DNA from: Paraglaciecola hydrolytica
Lineage (GTDB): Bacteria; Pseudomonadota; Gammaproteobacteria; Enterobacterales; Alteromonadaceae
Length of the DNA: 64,000 nucleotides
Direction: 5' to 3'
NCBI RefSeq assembly: GCF_001565895.1
Contig: NZ_LSNE01000020.1
Span: 101,780-165,779, forward strand
Shown one piece after another: positions 33,434 through 43,248 of this stretch (the first letter of the stretch is position 1; each line of letters begins with the position of its first letter). The notes beneath the pieces were generated by a model. That model worked only from the letters and a program-made list of their open reading frames with translations. It was not told the DNA's origin and ran no database searches. The position numbers and the translations under genes were made by a program.

Positions 33434-33890
33434 ATATTTTGAAGTTTGTCACTCTGCAGTAACAACACATTCCATGTGGGGTCATTCCAGCCAAATCATC
33501 CACGATTTGTCGTTCAGGTCTTTCGATGTGATGTTAAATCACCTCTCATCGCTTCGCGACCGAACTTCACCCAGCTGAGCTACGGGTGCATTTTGTTTCT
33601 TTGCAATGATGTCAGGGACATCACCAAAACAAAAATATCGCTAAAAACGACGGTGGTTTTTAGCGAGGGCTGATTCTAATGAAATACGGCGCTTTTTCCA
33701 CTTTTATTTAGTTTTATTCTGCTGGATTCTTTTTTGATTGCTGGTTTACGTGTTGGTTGCTTGGTGAGCAGCAATATGTTTGTCATATTGCAATGTTATA
33801 TCAGTCCTTTCTGAGCGTGATGCGTTTTCATCTTAGTGCTAGGTGAAACTTGCTTGGTCGTTTACACACGTTAATTTAATAGGATTTGTA
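33434..33890. repeat. Intergenic with tRNA 5' fragment and short hairpins
   Basis: No gene seen. CCAGCTGAGCTACGGGTGCA at 33571-33590 repeats the 5' end of the tRNA (33415-33434). Between the two lie short hairpins with TCC-type loops (CACAT-TCC-ATGTG at 33466-33478; CAAATC/GATTTG nearby) and CATCGCTTCGCGAC, which resembles the repeats at 60.6-61.2 kb. The right part should hold the promoter of the PhoX-like gene. Confidence 0.55.
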
Positions 33891-35264
33891 ATGGTTACCA
33901 GAAGACAGTTTACCCTCGGAGCAAGCGCTTTGGCGTTTGGTGGCTTAACCGCGAGCTTTTTTGGAAAAGTGAATGCGGCTGAGTTGCCGCAAACGATAAC
34001 GGCTTATGGGCCGTTAGTGGCTGATCCAAACAAGATATTGGATTTGCCGGCGGGCTTTAGTTACCAAGTCATCTCGCAATTGCGTGAGAAGATGGCGGAT
34101 GGTTTTACTGTGCCGGACAATGCCGATGGTATGGGGTGTTTTGCCCTTGATGATGACCGCGTGGTATTAGTGCGTAATCATGAGTTAAAACCTGAAGATT
34201 TAAACGTGGCGGCTGACGGGATTAAACAGCACAAAACAGACTTAGCATATGACCATACAAAAACTGGCGTTGCTCTGCCTGGTGGCACTAGCAATATTAT
34301 TTACAACCTTAAAACCCAACAACTTGAAAGTCAGTTTTTGACTTTAGTTGGCACCATTCGTAATTGCGCTGGCGGCATTACCCCTTGGAACTCTTGGTTA
34401 AGCTGTGAAGAATCGGTGCTCACCCCCAGCGAAGGTTTGACTCAATCTCATGGTTATATTTTTGAGGTTCCAGCCTCAGCAACAGGACTAGTTAAACCTG
34501 AACCGCTTAAGGCCATGGGCCGTTTTAATCATGAGGCTGCGGCTGTCGACCCGCGTACGGGTATTGTGTATCTCACTGAAGATCGCGGTGATAGTTTGTT
34601 TTATCGTTTTATTCCTAATGTGCAGGGCAAGTTACATAAGGGGGGCAAACTGCAAGCCTTAGTGGTTAAAAATGAACAACAATACGACACGCGCAATTGG
34701 GCCGATAGTAAGATGCCGGTTCAGCAGTGGTTGGATGCCCAATGGATAGATTTAAACAACCCCGAAAGCCCTGAAGATGATTTACGTCAGCAAGGTTATG
34801 CAGCTGGTGCTGCGCTGTTTGCCCGAGGTGAAGGTATACATTGGGGTGATAACGAGCTGTATTTTTGCTGCAGCAATGGTGGTAGCAAGCAGTTAGGTCA
34901 GGTGATGCGTTATCAACCTTCTATGCATGAAGGGCAAGGTCGTGAAAATGAGCAGCCCGGCCGTTTGCAGCTGTTTTTAGAAAGTGCTGATAAATCCCTG
35001 TTTAACTTTGGCGATAATCTAACAGTTACCCCTAAGGGTCATCTTATTGTATGTGAAGATCAATATACTGAGGTGGTGGATAATCATTTACGTGGGGTTA
35101 CACCGCAAGGTCAAGTTTATACCTTTGCAAAGCTACGTTTACAAACCGAATTGGCGGGAGCGTGCTTTTCGCCAGACGGCTCAATAATGTTTGTGAATCT
35201 TTATTCTCCTACCAAAACCCTCGCTATTAGAGGGCCATGGGAGAAATTCTCGTTTAATGCTTAA
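33891..35264 (+). CDS. PhoX-like (DUF839) Tat-exported protein
   Basis: Start at 33891 (MVTRRQFTLGASALAFGG), preceded by AGGA; an upstream in-frame ATG would bury the signal. 457 residues. The N-terminus is a twin-arginine signal (RRQF) with cleavage near VNA-AE. The body follows the PhoX/DUF839 beta-propeller pattern: VVLVRNHEL, NCAGGITPWNSWLSCEES, GRFNHEAAAVDPRTGIVYLTEDRGDS and a closing ACFSPDGSIMFVNL. PhoX proteins are calcium- and iron-dependent periplasmic phosphatases, though many DUF839 proteins are untested. Convergent with hemY across a shared hairpin. Confidence 0.85.
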   Translation: MVTRRQFTLGASALAFGGLTASFFGKVNAAELPQTITAYGPLVADPNKILDLPAGFSYQVISQLREKMADGFTVPDNADGMGCFALDDDRVVLVRNHELKPEDLNVAADGIKQHKTDLAYDHTKTGVALPGGTSNIIYNLKTQQLESQFLTLVGTIRNCAGGITPWNSWLSCEESVLTPSEGLTQSHGYIFEVPASATGLVKPEPLKAMGRFNHEAAAVDPRTGIVYLTEDRGDSLFYRFIPNVQGKLHKGGKLQALVVKNEQQYDTRNWADSKMPVQQWLDAQWIDLNNPESPEDDLRQQGYAAGAALFARGEGIHWGDNELYFCCSNGGSKQLGQVMRYQPSMHEGQGRENEQPGRLQLFLESADKSLFNFGDNLTVTPKGHLIVCEDQYTEVVDNHLRGVTPQGQVYTFAKLRLQTELAGACFSPDGSIMFVNLYSPTKTLAIRGPWEKFSFNA

Positions 35265-35270
35265 GCGTTT

Positions 35271-35301
35271 CGCTAGGGCGGCTAACAAGCTGTCCCTAGC
35301 G
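35271..35301. terminator. Bidirectional terminator hairpin
   Basis: CGCTAGGG and CCCTAGCG pair, and an inner CGGCT/AGCTG extends the stem. It sits between the convergent stops of the PhoX-like gene and hemY and can serve both. Confidence 0.7.
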
Positions 35302-35314
35302 TAAGAAAGGGGTT

Positions 35315-36487
35315 TTAACCTTGTTTATCCATACTTTGTTTGTATAAGGATAAAGCTTGTTGTTGGTCGTGTTGTGATTCTTTTAGTTCGGCCATTAACC
35401 TAAGATCTTGCTGGCGGTTACCCAGTTTAATCGCGCGATTTAATGCGCGTTCAGCTAGGGCCTTATCATTGGCGTGATAGGCGAGATGTCCAAGAGCCGA
35501 GAGTAAGTCGATATTACTGTCGTCATGTTTTAACCAACCTTCGATTATTTTCATCGCCGCGCTGGGGTTAGGCAGTTTTATTTTTTTGAATAGGGGCACC
35601 AGTAAAGGGTGGGGCCCTGATTTTTGATATTCCACCAAGGCTTTTTCGGCATCGCTGTGCATGCCTTGATCAATCAATTGCTGAATATAGGCTGCTTGTT
35701 GACCAGGGTCTTTACGAGTTGAGCGCGGCAAAGATTGCCAGTTGTGCATGAGTTGCACGGCGCCTTCTTTACTGGCTATTTCGGCAAAATTGCCACTCGA
35801 TGCTTGTTGAGTAAGGGGGTCATAGTCTGGCCCCAATGCTTTTTTCCAGCCTGGTAGTTTGGTTTTAAGCTCTTGCCAGTGCCCAGCATCTGCTAAGGCT
35901 TGTGCCCAAAGTTTGATGACTAGAGCTTGATGGCGTTGTTTTTCAGTCAAGTTAGTCACTATTGTCAGCGCACTATTCGCTTGTTGATGTTGCAGTGCAT
36001 CACGCATAAGGCACAAATTGGCTGCCAACGACGAGCTTTCGATAGTTGCGGCTTTTTGCCACAGCAACCTAGCATTTTGTGTTTGCCCTAAGTGCACTTC
36101 TACTTGGGCGGCAGCCAGTAAATTGATGCCATCAAAATCGTCGTTTTCAATTTTTCCAAGTGCGTCTTTGGCTGCGTGGTAGTTGTTTTCAGCCAGTGCT
36201 ATTAACCCTTTTCTGAATAGCGTTTGTTTTTTGCGTTGGCCGAGGTTGCCCAACCAAGAGCGTGAGCCCGAAGCGGCATTTACTGTGGCATTAATAAACC
36301 AATTAAACAGTTGTAAGCCGCTAAAAACTAAGATTGCGGAGATGGCCAATGACATCACGTTCATTTCGATGGCGTAACCGATAAACTCGATAAAGACATA
36401 ACCACGATCATCAAAAATCATGGCGCCAATGACCAGAAAAATCAGCAGCAATACAAATACAAAAAGAATTCTGACAAAGCTATTCAT
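35315..36487 (-). CDS. hemY: HemY, heme-biosynthesis-associated TPR membrane protein
   Basis: 390 residues, near the usual length. Two N-terminal membrane helices (ILFVFVLLLIFLVIGAMIF; AISAILVFSGLQLFNWFI) precede the HemY_N domain and a run of TPR-like helices (ALAENNYHAAKDALGKIE, ALGHLAYHANDKALAERALNRAI). It is the last gene of hemC-hemD-hemX-hemY, two bases after hemX. Its role in late heme synthesis is known only by association in enterobacteria; it is not the Bacillus protoporphyrinogen oxidase of the same name. Confidence 0.93.
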   Translation of the reverse strand: MNSFVRILFVFVLLLIFLVIGAMIFDDRGYVFIEFIGYAIEMNVMSLAISAILVFSGLQLFNWFINATVNAASGSRSWLGNLGQRKKQTLFRKGLIALAENNYHAAKDALGKIENDDFDGINLLAAAQVEVHLGQTQNARLLWQKAATIESSSLAANLCLMRDALQHQQANSALTIVTNLTEKQRHQALVIKLWAQALADAGHWQELKTKLPGWKKALGPDYDPLTQQASSGNFAEIASKEGAVQLMHNWQSLPRSTRKDPGQQAAYIQQLIDQGMHSDAEKALVEYQKSGPHPLLVPLFKKIKLPNPSAAMKIIEGWLKHDDSNIDLLSALGHLAYHANDKALAERALNRAIKLGNRQQDLRLMAELKESQHDQQQALSLYKQSMDKQG

Positions 36488-36489
36488 GA

Positions 36490-37740
36490 TCAGTGGTTCC
36501 CGTTAGTAGTACGGCCATCTAAGCGATGTTTCATCAGGTCTTGCAAAGGTGCGCTAGCAGAAAATTGCTCAGGGTAAACTCGTTCGACATCGGTATTACG
36601 CAAGCTTGCAAGGCTCTCACTAAATTGCACTACAGCGACTTTTTGCCCATCAAAATTCTCCACCACCATGTTTTGTGCATTACCTAGGGCCGCTTGAAAT
36701 AACTCGGTATTGTCTTTGAGTATGGCAATCTGGGCACTTAGCAGGGTGAACTTTAACTGCTCTTTAGCTAACCACTGCTGTTGTTCAGACATGAAGGGTT
36801 TTACTTCGCTGCTGATCTTTTTAATACTGAAAAAATCTTTTAAAACCGATTCTATGTTGGCCATTAAATTACTTTGCCAATCGTCAACATTGTTGCTTAA
36901 GTTGGCCGCAGTTTCTTCATCTTCTGGGCGTTTAAAAAAGGCTAGAGGCAAGGCATCAACTTGTTGCATTAAGGCGTTGATGTTAAGTGCCACAGTGCTT
37001 GATGAAACCGGATTGATTTGCTGCAGACTTTGCATATCCATGGCTAGTTTTTCACGCACAGGTAGCAAACTGGGATCGTCTAGTTCTTGCAAACGGGTAT
37101 CTGTGGCTTGCAGCATCAGCATGGCGGTTTTGACATCATGTTCAAGCCACAACTTACGCCCCGCCATTTTGAGCAGATAATCTGCTTCAGCTAAAAGCCA
37201 GTCTGTGGGGCGGCGCTCTGCGATGTCTGCTAGTTTTGCTTGGTTAAGGGCTACTTGTTGGCGGTTTTGCTCAACATCAGCAAGCAACGCTGTCAAAGTG
37301 TTCTGCAAGGCTTGGTTTTGGCTTTGCCATTCATCTTTTATGAGTTGGTTAGAATCTAAAGATTGTGTGAGTGCTGCGCGTTGTTGATTAAAACTGGTTT
37401 GCTGAGTACTGATAAATTCTTGCTGCTGCTGAAGTTGTTGTTGTTTTTGGTTTTGCCATTGCATCCAAGCCCAATATCCAGCGGCGGCTAAGGTCATCAC
37501 CAGTAAAAAATTAAACAGAGTGACAAACCATAAAAATCCCGTTTTAGCTTTAGGTGCAGCACGTTGCGAAATATATTCTTCTCTTTTGGAAAAAGGAGCA
37601 GAGCTACTTTGCTTTGAGTCTGTAGGCGCAGAGGTTTTGGCGGCAGCTGAATGATCCGCCACATTTTTTGACAATTGCTCTTCTAATTCAGCAAGTTTTT
37701 GCTGATCAGACTGCTTTAATTTGTCGTGATTGTCTGCCAT
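36490..37740 (-). CDS. hemX: HemX, uroporphyrinogen-III C-methyltransferase-like membrane protein
   Basis: 416 residues. An Ala/Ser/Gln-rich cytoplasmic N-terminus is followed by one membrane helix (TGFLWFVTLFNFLLVMTLAAAGYWAW), a Gln-rich coiled coil (about 95-165) and the HemX domain (DWLLAEADYLLKMAGRKLWLEHD, AMLMLQATD). Despite the database name it lacks the methyltransferase fold and is thought to be a scaffold near heme enzymes. It lies between hemD (24 bases upstream) and hemY in one operon. Confidence 0.93.
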   Translation of the reverse strand: MADNHDKLKQSDQQKLAELEEQLSKNVADHSAAAKTSAPTDSKQSSSAPFSKREEYISQRAAPKAKTGFLWFVTLFNFLLVMTLAAAGYWAWMQWQNQKQQQLQQQQEFISTQQTSFNQQRAALTQSLDSNQLIKDEWQSQNQALQNTLTALLADVEQNRQQVALNQAKLADIAERRPTDWLLAEADYLLKMAGRKLWLEHDVKTAMLMLQATDTRLQELDDPSLLPVREKLAMDMQSLQQINPVSSSTVALNINALMQQVDALPLAFFKRPEDEETAANLSNNVDDWQSNLMANIESVLKDFFSIKKISSEVKPFMSEQQQWLAKEQLKFTLLSAQIAILKDNTELFQAALGNAQNMVVENFDGQKVAVVQFSESLASLRNTDVERVYPEQFSASAPLQDLMKHRLDGRTTNGNH

Positions 37741-37764
37741 TCATTACTCCAATAATTGCTCGGT

Positions 37765-38490
37765 TCAATTTGCCGCTGACATTAGTTTTGCACTATTGAT
37801 CAATGCCTGATCACTGGCGTTTTCACTGATGTTAATTTGGCTAACACCATGTTGTTTGGCGATGTCAGCCGTGCGTGGACTGACTACTATCCATAGCTTA
37901 GTCTTAAGCCATGCTGCCGAAAAAGCATTAAATGCCGCTTCAATCACTTCACCACTGGTGGCTATAATGCATTGTATTTGTTCCTCATGCCACTGGTGAG
38001 TGCTGAGTGGATTAGCGACATTTACTCTTTGATACAATTCCCATTCACTCACTTGTGCGCCTCTTGCAGTTAAGGTATCAGCGAGTAGTTCCCTGCCACC
38101 AAAACCTTTGATGATCACTAGATGTTTACCGCTAACTTGTTGCAATTGGCTTAAGGCCAGTAAACCTTCCGACCGCGCATCAGCAGGCACAGTCGTAGCA
38201 AAATTAGCTTGCTGTAATATATCAGCCGTGCTTTGCCCCACTGCAAAAAAAGCTTGATTACCAGGCCATAGCTCAGCAAGTTTAACACATTGTTGTGCTG
38301 CCACTGTGCTGGTGACTATCACTAAGGTATTAGCACTTAAGCTGGCGATTTTTTGCGGTAAAGTGGCCAATGCCTGTGGGTCGAGTTGAGTATCAATTAA
38401 GCCACAGGCTACGGCATCTAAGCCCGCAGCCTTAAATGCTGTCACACTGCTGTGACATTTTGCTTGTGGACGTAAGAGTAAAAAGCTCAC
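37765..38490 (-). CDS. hemD: Uroporphyrinogen-III synthase
   Basis: 241 residues, usual length. Weakly conserved family, recognised by the N-terminal LLLRPQAKCHSSVTAFKAAGL, the central TSTVAAQQC, AVGQSTADILQ and LVIIKGFGGRELLADTLTARGA, and CIIATSGEVIEAAF. It closes and inverts ring D of hydroxymethylbilane to give uroporphyrinogen III. Second gene of the hem operon, two bases after hemC, which makes its substrate. Confidence 0.93.
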   Translation of the reverse strand: MSFLLLRPQAKCHSSVTAFKAAGLDAVACGLIDTQLDPQALATLPQKIASLSANTLVIVTSTVAAQQCVKLAELWPGNQAFFAVGQSTADILQQANFATTVPADARSEGLLALSQLQQVSGKHLVIIKGFGGRELLADTLTARGAQVSEWELYQRVNVANPLSTHQWHEEQIQCIIATSGEVIEAAFNAFSAAWLKTKLWIVVSPRTADIAKQHGVSQINISENASDQALINSAKLMSAAN

Positions 38491-38492
38491 AT

Positions 38493-39425
38493 TTAACCTT
38501 GATGATGTAGGGCTTGTAAGATTTCGCCGGCACCCTGACTCAATAAACTATCGGCAACTTGTTGGCCTAGACTCAACCCATCGTTTAGGGAACCACTGGC
38601 GCTGGCATACAATAATGTCGCGCCATCGGGTGAACCAACCAAACCGCGTAAGGTGAGCTTGTTATCTTGTATTTGTGCAAAGCTACCAATAGGCACTTGG
38701 CATCCACCGTTTAAACGGGCATTCATCTCTCGCTCTGCCATCACTCGGGTAGCGGTAGGTGCATCGTTAAGTGGGGCAAGTAAGGCAATAAGTTCTGCAT
38801 CATCATTGCGGCACTCTATGCCTACCGCACCTTGACCGACAGCAGGTAGGCTGATTTCAGCTGGGATCTGCTGTGTGATGCGGTCTTGCATTTTGAGCCT
38901 GATTAAACCAGCAGCGGCAAGAATAATAGCGTCGTATTCACCGGCATCTAATTTGGCCAAGCGGGTGTTTACGTTGCCGCGTAAGTCTTTAATCACGAGA
39001 TCAGGACGCAATTTGCGCAGTTGGCACTGGCGGCGCAAGCTCGATGTACCCACTACTGCATTTAGCGGCAATTCACTTATTTGTGTGAATTGGTTAGACA
39101 CAAAGGCATCAAAAGGATTTTCACGAGGGCAAATAGCATGTAAACCAAAACCTGCAGGAAACTCTACCGGTACATCTTTCATCGAATGCACGGCAATATC
39201 TGCTAGCCCTTCTTGCATGGCAACTTCTAATTCTTTAATAAACAAACCTTTACCGCCAATTTTGGCCAAGGGAGTATCTAGAATTTTATCGCCCTGAGTA
39301 CTCATAGGCACGAGCTCAACGGTGATACCTTGATGAGCTGCTTCGAGTTGGGCTTTGACATATTCAGCCTGCCATAAAGCTAGGGCACTTTTACGAGTGG
39401 CAATGCGGATAACGCGATGGGTCAT
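38493..39425 (-). CDS. hemC: Porphobilinogen deaminase (hydroxymethylbilane synthase)
   Basis: 310 residues. [55 protein letters not shown] and the cofactor-binding Cys in [10 protein letters not shown] are all present. It joins four porphobilinogen units into hydroxymethylbilane on a dipyrromethane cofactor in the cytoplasm. First gene of hemC-D-X-Y; a promoter should lie in the 140 bases before it. Confidence 0.97.
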   Translation of the reverse strand: MTHRVIRIATRKSALALWQAEYVKAQLEAAHQGITVELVPMSTQGDKILDTPLAKIGGKGLFIKELEVAMQEGLADIAVHSMKDVPVEFPAGFGLHAICPRENPFDAFVSNQFTQISELPLNAVVGTSSLRRQCQLRKLRPDLVIKDLRGNVNTRLAKLDAGEYDAIILAAAGLIRLKMQDRITQQIPAEISLPAVGQGAVGIECRNDDAELIALLAPLNDAPTATRVMAEREMNARLNGGCQVPIGSFAQIQDNKLTLRGLVGSPDGATLLYASASGSLNDGLSLGQQVADSLLSQGAGEILQALHHQG

Positions 39426-39565
39426 GATATTCCTTGAAGTACAATCAGTTGATTAGAGCTGACTTTCGATTTTCAGATGCTCTAACAAAGTGGGTAAAGT
39501 TTAACATTTACGCATCTAAAGGTAAGGGCAAACTGCCTTTTAATTATATTGGAGTGTAAGACTAT

Positions 39566-40348
39566 TTACTGAACTAAAAGAGTTTCTGCTGGGATGTGGA
39601 ATTCTCGCCTTGTAGCGGCTAAAAAATTGGGATTGGTGTCTAACCATCGATTAAACTGTTCAATTATTTCTGGGTACTTAATTGTTGATAATTGGTAGCT
39701 GAATACATCTTGAGGCAAGGCAACACTGTAAGTGAGTTGGTGGTCGAGACCTAAACTGTTGAGATAAAATTTTGCTACTGCAATATCCACATCAACCCCA
39801 TCAACCAATCCGTTTACCAGGTGTTTCATTAATACTTTAGGGCTAGTGTCGCTAAGAATATTAATTTCGTTATTAGCAATTTCGGCTCTCCAAAGTGTCG
39901 GGTCAAAACCACTGATCATGCCTAAATTTTTGAAAAATGATTTAGGTTTTTCTTTATTTTTGAGCAGGACTATTGTGCCTGCTCTGAGGTAAACAACATC
40001 ATTACTGTAATATTCGGCGCCGTTATTTTTCACATTTGGATCATGCCAGCGTTGGTTATCTGGAAATTTAAAATCGATATTGTTTTCGTGCAACCATTTC
40101 GAAAACTGTTTAACGGGGAGTGATACATAGCTAATCGTGTGACCATTATCAGTGGCAAACTTTTCGAGAATAGTTTTACTGAAAGAATTTTCATTGGAAT
40201 TAAAGTCAAAATAGGGGAAATACGCAATGTCTTCAACGCCCACCACTAAATTCTGCGCGTGAAGAGATGTCATACTTAAAAACGCCGTAGTGTTCAGTAA
40301 GTAAACTAAATACATAGATAATGAAGAGAAAAATTTAGCGTTTCTCAA
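39566..40348 (-). CDS. Periplasmic solute-binding-like protein (SBP family 3)
   Basis: 260 residues with a signal peptide ending near LHA-QN. LVVGVEDIAYFPYFDF, then ILEKFATDNGHTISYVSLPVKQFSKWL, is the start of a bacterial family 3 solute-binding fold. PEIIEQFNRWLDTNPNF is the usual C-terminal helix. No transporter genes are adjacent, as is common for orphan members in Alteromonadales. Ligand unknown; it could also be a sensor-type binding protein. Confidence 0.75.
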   Translation of the reverse strand: MRNAKFFSSLSMYLVYLLNTTAFLSMTSLHAQNLVVGVEDIAYFPYFDFNSNENSFSKTILEKFATDNGHTISYVSLPVKQFSKWLHENNIDFKFPDNQRWHDPNVKNNGAEYYSNDVVYLRAGTIVLLKNKEKPKSFFKNLGMISGFDPTLWRAEIANNEINILSDTSPKVLMKHLVNGLVDGVDVDIAVAKFYLNSLGLDHQLTYSVALPQDVFSYQLSTIKYPEIIEQFNRWLDTNPNFLAATRREFHIPAETLLVQ

Positions 40349-40408
40349 CTGTCACACCCGTAGTGTGCAGAATTTTTCTGAGTTGATGTAGATACTAAGT
40401 AAAGCACT

Positions 40409-40804
40409 TTAAGGCTCAATGACCACGGTAAAATCATGACTGAGCAACTCTAAATCACCATACCAAATTTGTACTTGCCAATCGCCAGGCCAGTAACTGG
40501 GCAGTATTTTACTGGAATAAGTGCGCCAATTATCACTGCCGATATTCAGGGTGACAGCGGCTTTTTCACTGCCCTGATAAAGCCATCTGTGGGTAATTTG
40601 CTGGTTGGCTAAGTGGGTGATTTGAGTGAAAAAATAGACTTTTTTGAGCTCCCCTTCTTTAACCGTGATGACATTGCCTAAATCACTGGCGGGTTCTCGT
40701 TGTTCTATTATGTCAGTTAACTGGCTGCGCTCAACTTGCGCTGAGCTCCAAGAGGAAAATCCAATACTGATCAATGTGGTAATTATAAGGGCTGACTTTT
40801 TCAT
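40409..40804 (-). CDS. DUF2914 domain protein, exported
   Basis: 131 residues. AGGAAGAG precedes the ATG. Signal peptide MKKSALIITTLISIGFSSWSSAQ, then a DUF2914-type beta domain: VYFFTQITHLANQQITHRWLYQG, NWRTYSSKIL and WPGDWQVQIWYGD. DUF2914 occurs on secreted or membrane proteins of proteobacteria; its role is unknown. It appears monocistronic, 60 bases upstream of the solute-binding gene on the same strand. Confidence 0.78.
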   Translation of the reverse strand: MKKSALIITTLISIGFSSWSSAQVERSQLTDIIEQREPASDLGNVITVKEGELKKVYFFTQITHLANQQITHRWLYQGSEKAAVTLNIGSDNWRTYSSKILPSYWPGDWQVQIWYGDLELLSHDFTVVIEP

Positions 40805-40980
40805 TACTCTTCCTGCTATGGCAGTGCAAAAAGGAGATATAAGTTGACATTAGACTTGTTCTTTTTACAACACAAAAAAGCTCTCTTGGGCTTAATTAAT
40901 AGCTGATGAAGCCTAAAAGTCCAGTCCTAATGCTGGCGTTATAGTGGAGGGCAATGACTAAATCCACCTCGTCATGCAGG

Positions 40981-41652
40981 CTACGCTAATCTTAGTTGTA
41001 ACCACTTAGAAATATCATTGAGCTCCTGCATACATACATTGTGCTGCATCTGATATTCATGCCACTCCACCGGATATTTATTAGCGCTTAAAACCTGAGA
41101 GGCAGCATGACCCATAAACATCGGTACAACGTCATCATGTTGGCCATGAGCGACAAATATCGGGGTGTTTTGATTGGCTGAATGAGCTTCGTTTGTGAGT
41201 TTTTCGGGCTCACTCATGTAGCTAGATAAAGACATAATCCCAGCGAGTGTGTGCTCAATACGAGTACCTAAGTGCAAGGCAATCACACCACCTTGGGAGA
41301 AACCCGCTAAGACAATCTTATTGGCCGGTATACCGTTGGCGATTTCAGTCTCGATAAGTTGCTGAACTAAATCAGCTGACTCTTTAACACCTTTGCTATC
41401 CGCGCGATTATTAAAGTCCATGCTGACAATGTCATACCACGCGCGCATGCTCATGCCGTTATTAATGGTCACAGGTCGAACCGGTGCATGAGGGAAAACA
41501 AAACGCACAGCCAAAGCGTCGGGAATTTTTAAGTCAGGCACTATAGGAGCAAAACCATTGCCTGAGTCACCTAAACCATGCAACCAGATCACAGCCGCTT
41601 GCGCTTTTTGTTTAGGATTCACTTCCACATAAGGTAAAGGCTGTGTTGTCAT
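40981..41652 (-). CDS. Carboxylesterase/phospholipase family hydrolase
   Basis: 223 residues, cytoplasmic. IWLHGLGDSGNGFAPIVPDL, the nucleophile elbow GFSQGGVIAL, and HGQHDDVVPM are the signatures of the small carboxylesterase/lysophospholipase family (EstB, human APT1). The catalytic His should be in YQMQHNVCMQE, although the usual Gly-His pair reads Gln-His. It hydrolyses short acyl or thioesters. Follows cyaY on the same strand by 16 bases, so probably co-transcribed. Confidence 0.9.
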   Translation of the reverse strand: MTTQPLPYVEVNPKQKAQAAVIWLHGLGDSGNGFAPIVPDLKIPDALAVRFVFPHAPVRPVTINNGMSMRAWYDIVSMDFNNRADSKGVKESADLVQQLIETEIANGIPANKIVLAGFSQGGVIALHLGTRIEHTLAGIMSLSSYMSEPEKLTNEAHSANQNTPIFVAHGQHDDVVPMFMGHAASQVLSANKYPVEWHEYQMQHNVCMQELNDISKWLQLRLA

Positions 41653-41668
41653 TTAGCTGTTCTCGTTA

Positions 41669-41989
41669 CTATTTGCTAAGGATTAGGGTTTGACCCGCTT
41701 GTTTACTGGCTGCATCGTTTAAAAAAGACCAGAATTCGACGCCAGTTCGTTCGTCGATCCACAGGCCATCTTCTTGATAATTAAAATGATGCCCATTAAA
41801 TTTAGTGGCAACCCAAAGCTGCAATAAAGGCGGTTGTTTATTAATAATAATTTTACTGTGATCAGGGAAAATCATGGTCAAAATACTACTGGCAGATTCG
41901 TAGTCAATATCGACTTCGCAGTTATCTAGCATTTCTTCAATATCGATCAACAGATCGTCTACCATCTGATGATATTGGCTTTCGTTCAT
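41669..41989 (-). CDS. cyaY: Iron-sulfur cluster assembly protein CyaY (bacterial frataxin)
   Basis: Start taken at 41989 ([14 protein letters not shown]), the usual family start, with GGAAG upstream; an in-frame ATG six codons earlier is less likely. 106 residues. The acidic first helix ([19 protein letters not shown]) binds iron, and [13 protein letters not shown] and [14 protein letters not shown] are the frataxin sheet. It binds iron and slows cysteine desulfurase in Fe-S cluster assembly. Divergent from gmk. Confidence 0.93.
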   Translation of the reverse strand: MNESQYHQMVDDLLIDIEEMLDNCEVDIDYESASSILTMIFPDHSKIIINKQPPLLQLWVATKFNGHHFNYQEDGLWIDERTGVEFWSFLNDAASKQAGQTLILSK

Positions 41990-42131
41990 AAAGGCTTCCA
42001 GTTGCATTAGGCTTTTGTAATGAATGAGGCTAGGCTAAGCAAACAATTGGCTCGCTTAGCTAAGAATTCTTCAACAATATGCTAACATTGCAAACTTCTA
42101 TCGACACTTACTTTATGAAACTAAAAATACT

Positions 42132-42776
42132 ATGGCTCATACCTTAGGTAATTTATTTATTTTAGCGGCCCCTTCTGGTGCTGGAAAATCAAGTTTAATC
42201 AAAGCTTTATTGCAAAAACATGCTGAAACAGGACCGCATAATAATGTCATGCAAGTGTCGGTTTCTCACACTACTCGTGCGCCTAGACCCGGCGAAGTGG
42301 ATGGTGTGCATTATCATTTTGTAGATCGTGATGCCTTTCAGGCGCTGATCAAACAAGAAGCCTTTTTTGAATGGGCAGAAGTGTTTGGTAATTATTACGG
42401 CACCTCTAAAATTGTGATCGAACAAACCTTAAAACAAGGTATTGATGTATTTTTAGACATCGACTGGCAAGGGGCACGCCAAGTTAAAGCGCAAATACCA
42501 GATACCGCTACGATATTTGTGGCGCCTCCATCAAAAACCGAATTATTACGCCGTTTAACCGAACGTGGCCAGGACTCGCCCGACGTTATAGACAAACGTA
42601 TGACTCAGGCCGTTGATGAGATTTCTCATTATCACGAGTTTGATTATGTGGTAGTTAATGATGATTTTGCAGCCGCGCTGGCCGAGTTAGATGCCATTGT
42701 GACCTCACGGCGTTTACGCAAAGAAAAACAAATTATGCGCTATGATCAGCTTTTTAAGGATCTATTAAGCGAATAA
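42132..42776 (+). CDS. gmk: Guanylate kinase
   Basis: 214 residues. P-loop [32 protein letters not shown] (GMP binding), [14 protein letters not shown] and [11 protein letters not shown] are all canonical. It phosphorylates GMP to GDP in the cytoplasm. It heads the conserved gmk-rpoZ-spoT block; here 92 bases separate it from rpoZ, and an own promoter for rpoZ is possible. Confidence 0.97.
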   Translation: MAHTLGNLFILAAPSGAGKSSLIKALLQKHAETGPHNNVMQVSVSHTTRAPRPGEVDGVHYHFVDRDAFQALIKQEAFFEWAEVFGNYYGTSKIVIEQTLKQGIDVFLDIDWQGARQVKAQIPDTATIFVAPPSKTELLRRLTERGQDSPDVIDKRMTQAVDEISHYHEFDYVVVNDDFAAALAELDAIVTSRRLRKEKQIMRYDQLFKDLLSE

Positions 42777-42868
42777 CAGTCGATCTTGGATCAAATAGCT
42801 TTCAAACCGTTGCGTAAATCAGTACACTATGCGACCTTTTTTTCAATTAACACTTAAGAGAAATCACC

Positions 42869-43141
42869 ATGGCTCGCGTAACAGTTGAAGATGCTGTAAA
42901 TAAAATAGGCAATCGATTTGATTTGGTTTTGGTGGCAGCTCGTCGTGCTCGTCAAATTGCGATTGAAGGAAAAGACCCTTTAGTACCTAGAGGCTCAGAT
43001 AAACCAACGGTTATCGCTTTGCGCGAAATCGAGCAAGGTTTAGTCAACGCTGAAACGTTGGCGGCACAAAGCATCCGTGATCAACGTGATCAGGATCGTG
43101 TTGAATTTGCTTCAGTAGCAAACATCCTTTCTGAGCATTAA
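42869..43141 (+). CDS. rpoZ: RNA polymerase omega subunit
   Basis: 90 residues, standard length. [29 protein letters not shown] is the conserved N-terminus; [14 protein letters not shown] follows. Omega binds the beta' subunit and forms one of the ppGpp sites, in line with the ppGpp enzyme gene spoT directly downstream. TTAAGAGA stands before the ATG. A hairpin (43161-43185) lies between rpoZ and spoT. Confidence 0.97.
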   Translation: MARVTVEDAVNKIGNRFDLVLVAARRARQIAIEGKDPLVPRGSDKPTVIALREIEQGLVNAETLAAQSIRDQRDQDRVEFASVANILSEH

Positions 43142-43160
43142 TTCTTATTTTTTTAAGCAT

Positions 43161-43185
43161 GGCTAAACATCTTATGTGTTTAGCC
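43161..43185 (+). promoter_or_regulatory. Hairpin between rpoZ and spoT
   Basis: GGCTAAACA and TGTTTAGCC pair around a seven-base loop. There is no T-run after it, so it may weaken read-through or protect the rpoZ mRNA rather than end transcription. Confidence 0.4.
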
Positions 43186-43248
43186 GTTGGCTTGTTAGCA
43201 AAATCCCCGTATTCTTGGACTATTCATCACTAACTAAAAGCGTAAGCC

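Noticed and set aside
33446..33673. 75-residue plus-strand frame beside the tRNA
   Set aside because: Runs through the tRNA fragment and hairpin sequence with no ribosome site or family pattern.
36710..37180. 156-residue open frame on the plus strand
   Set aside because: Lies wholly antisense to hemX, has Cys/Ser-rich low-complexity sequence and no family pattern; a shadow of the real gene.
43161..43185. Terminator separating rpoZ and spoT
   Set aside because: The stem is good but no T-run follows, and spoT is normally expressed with the upstream genes.
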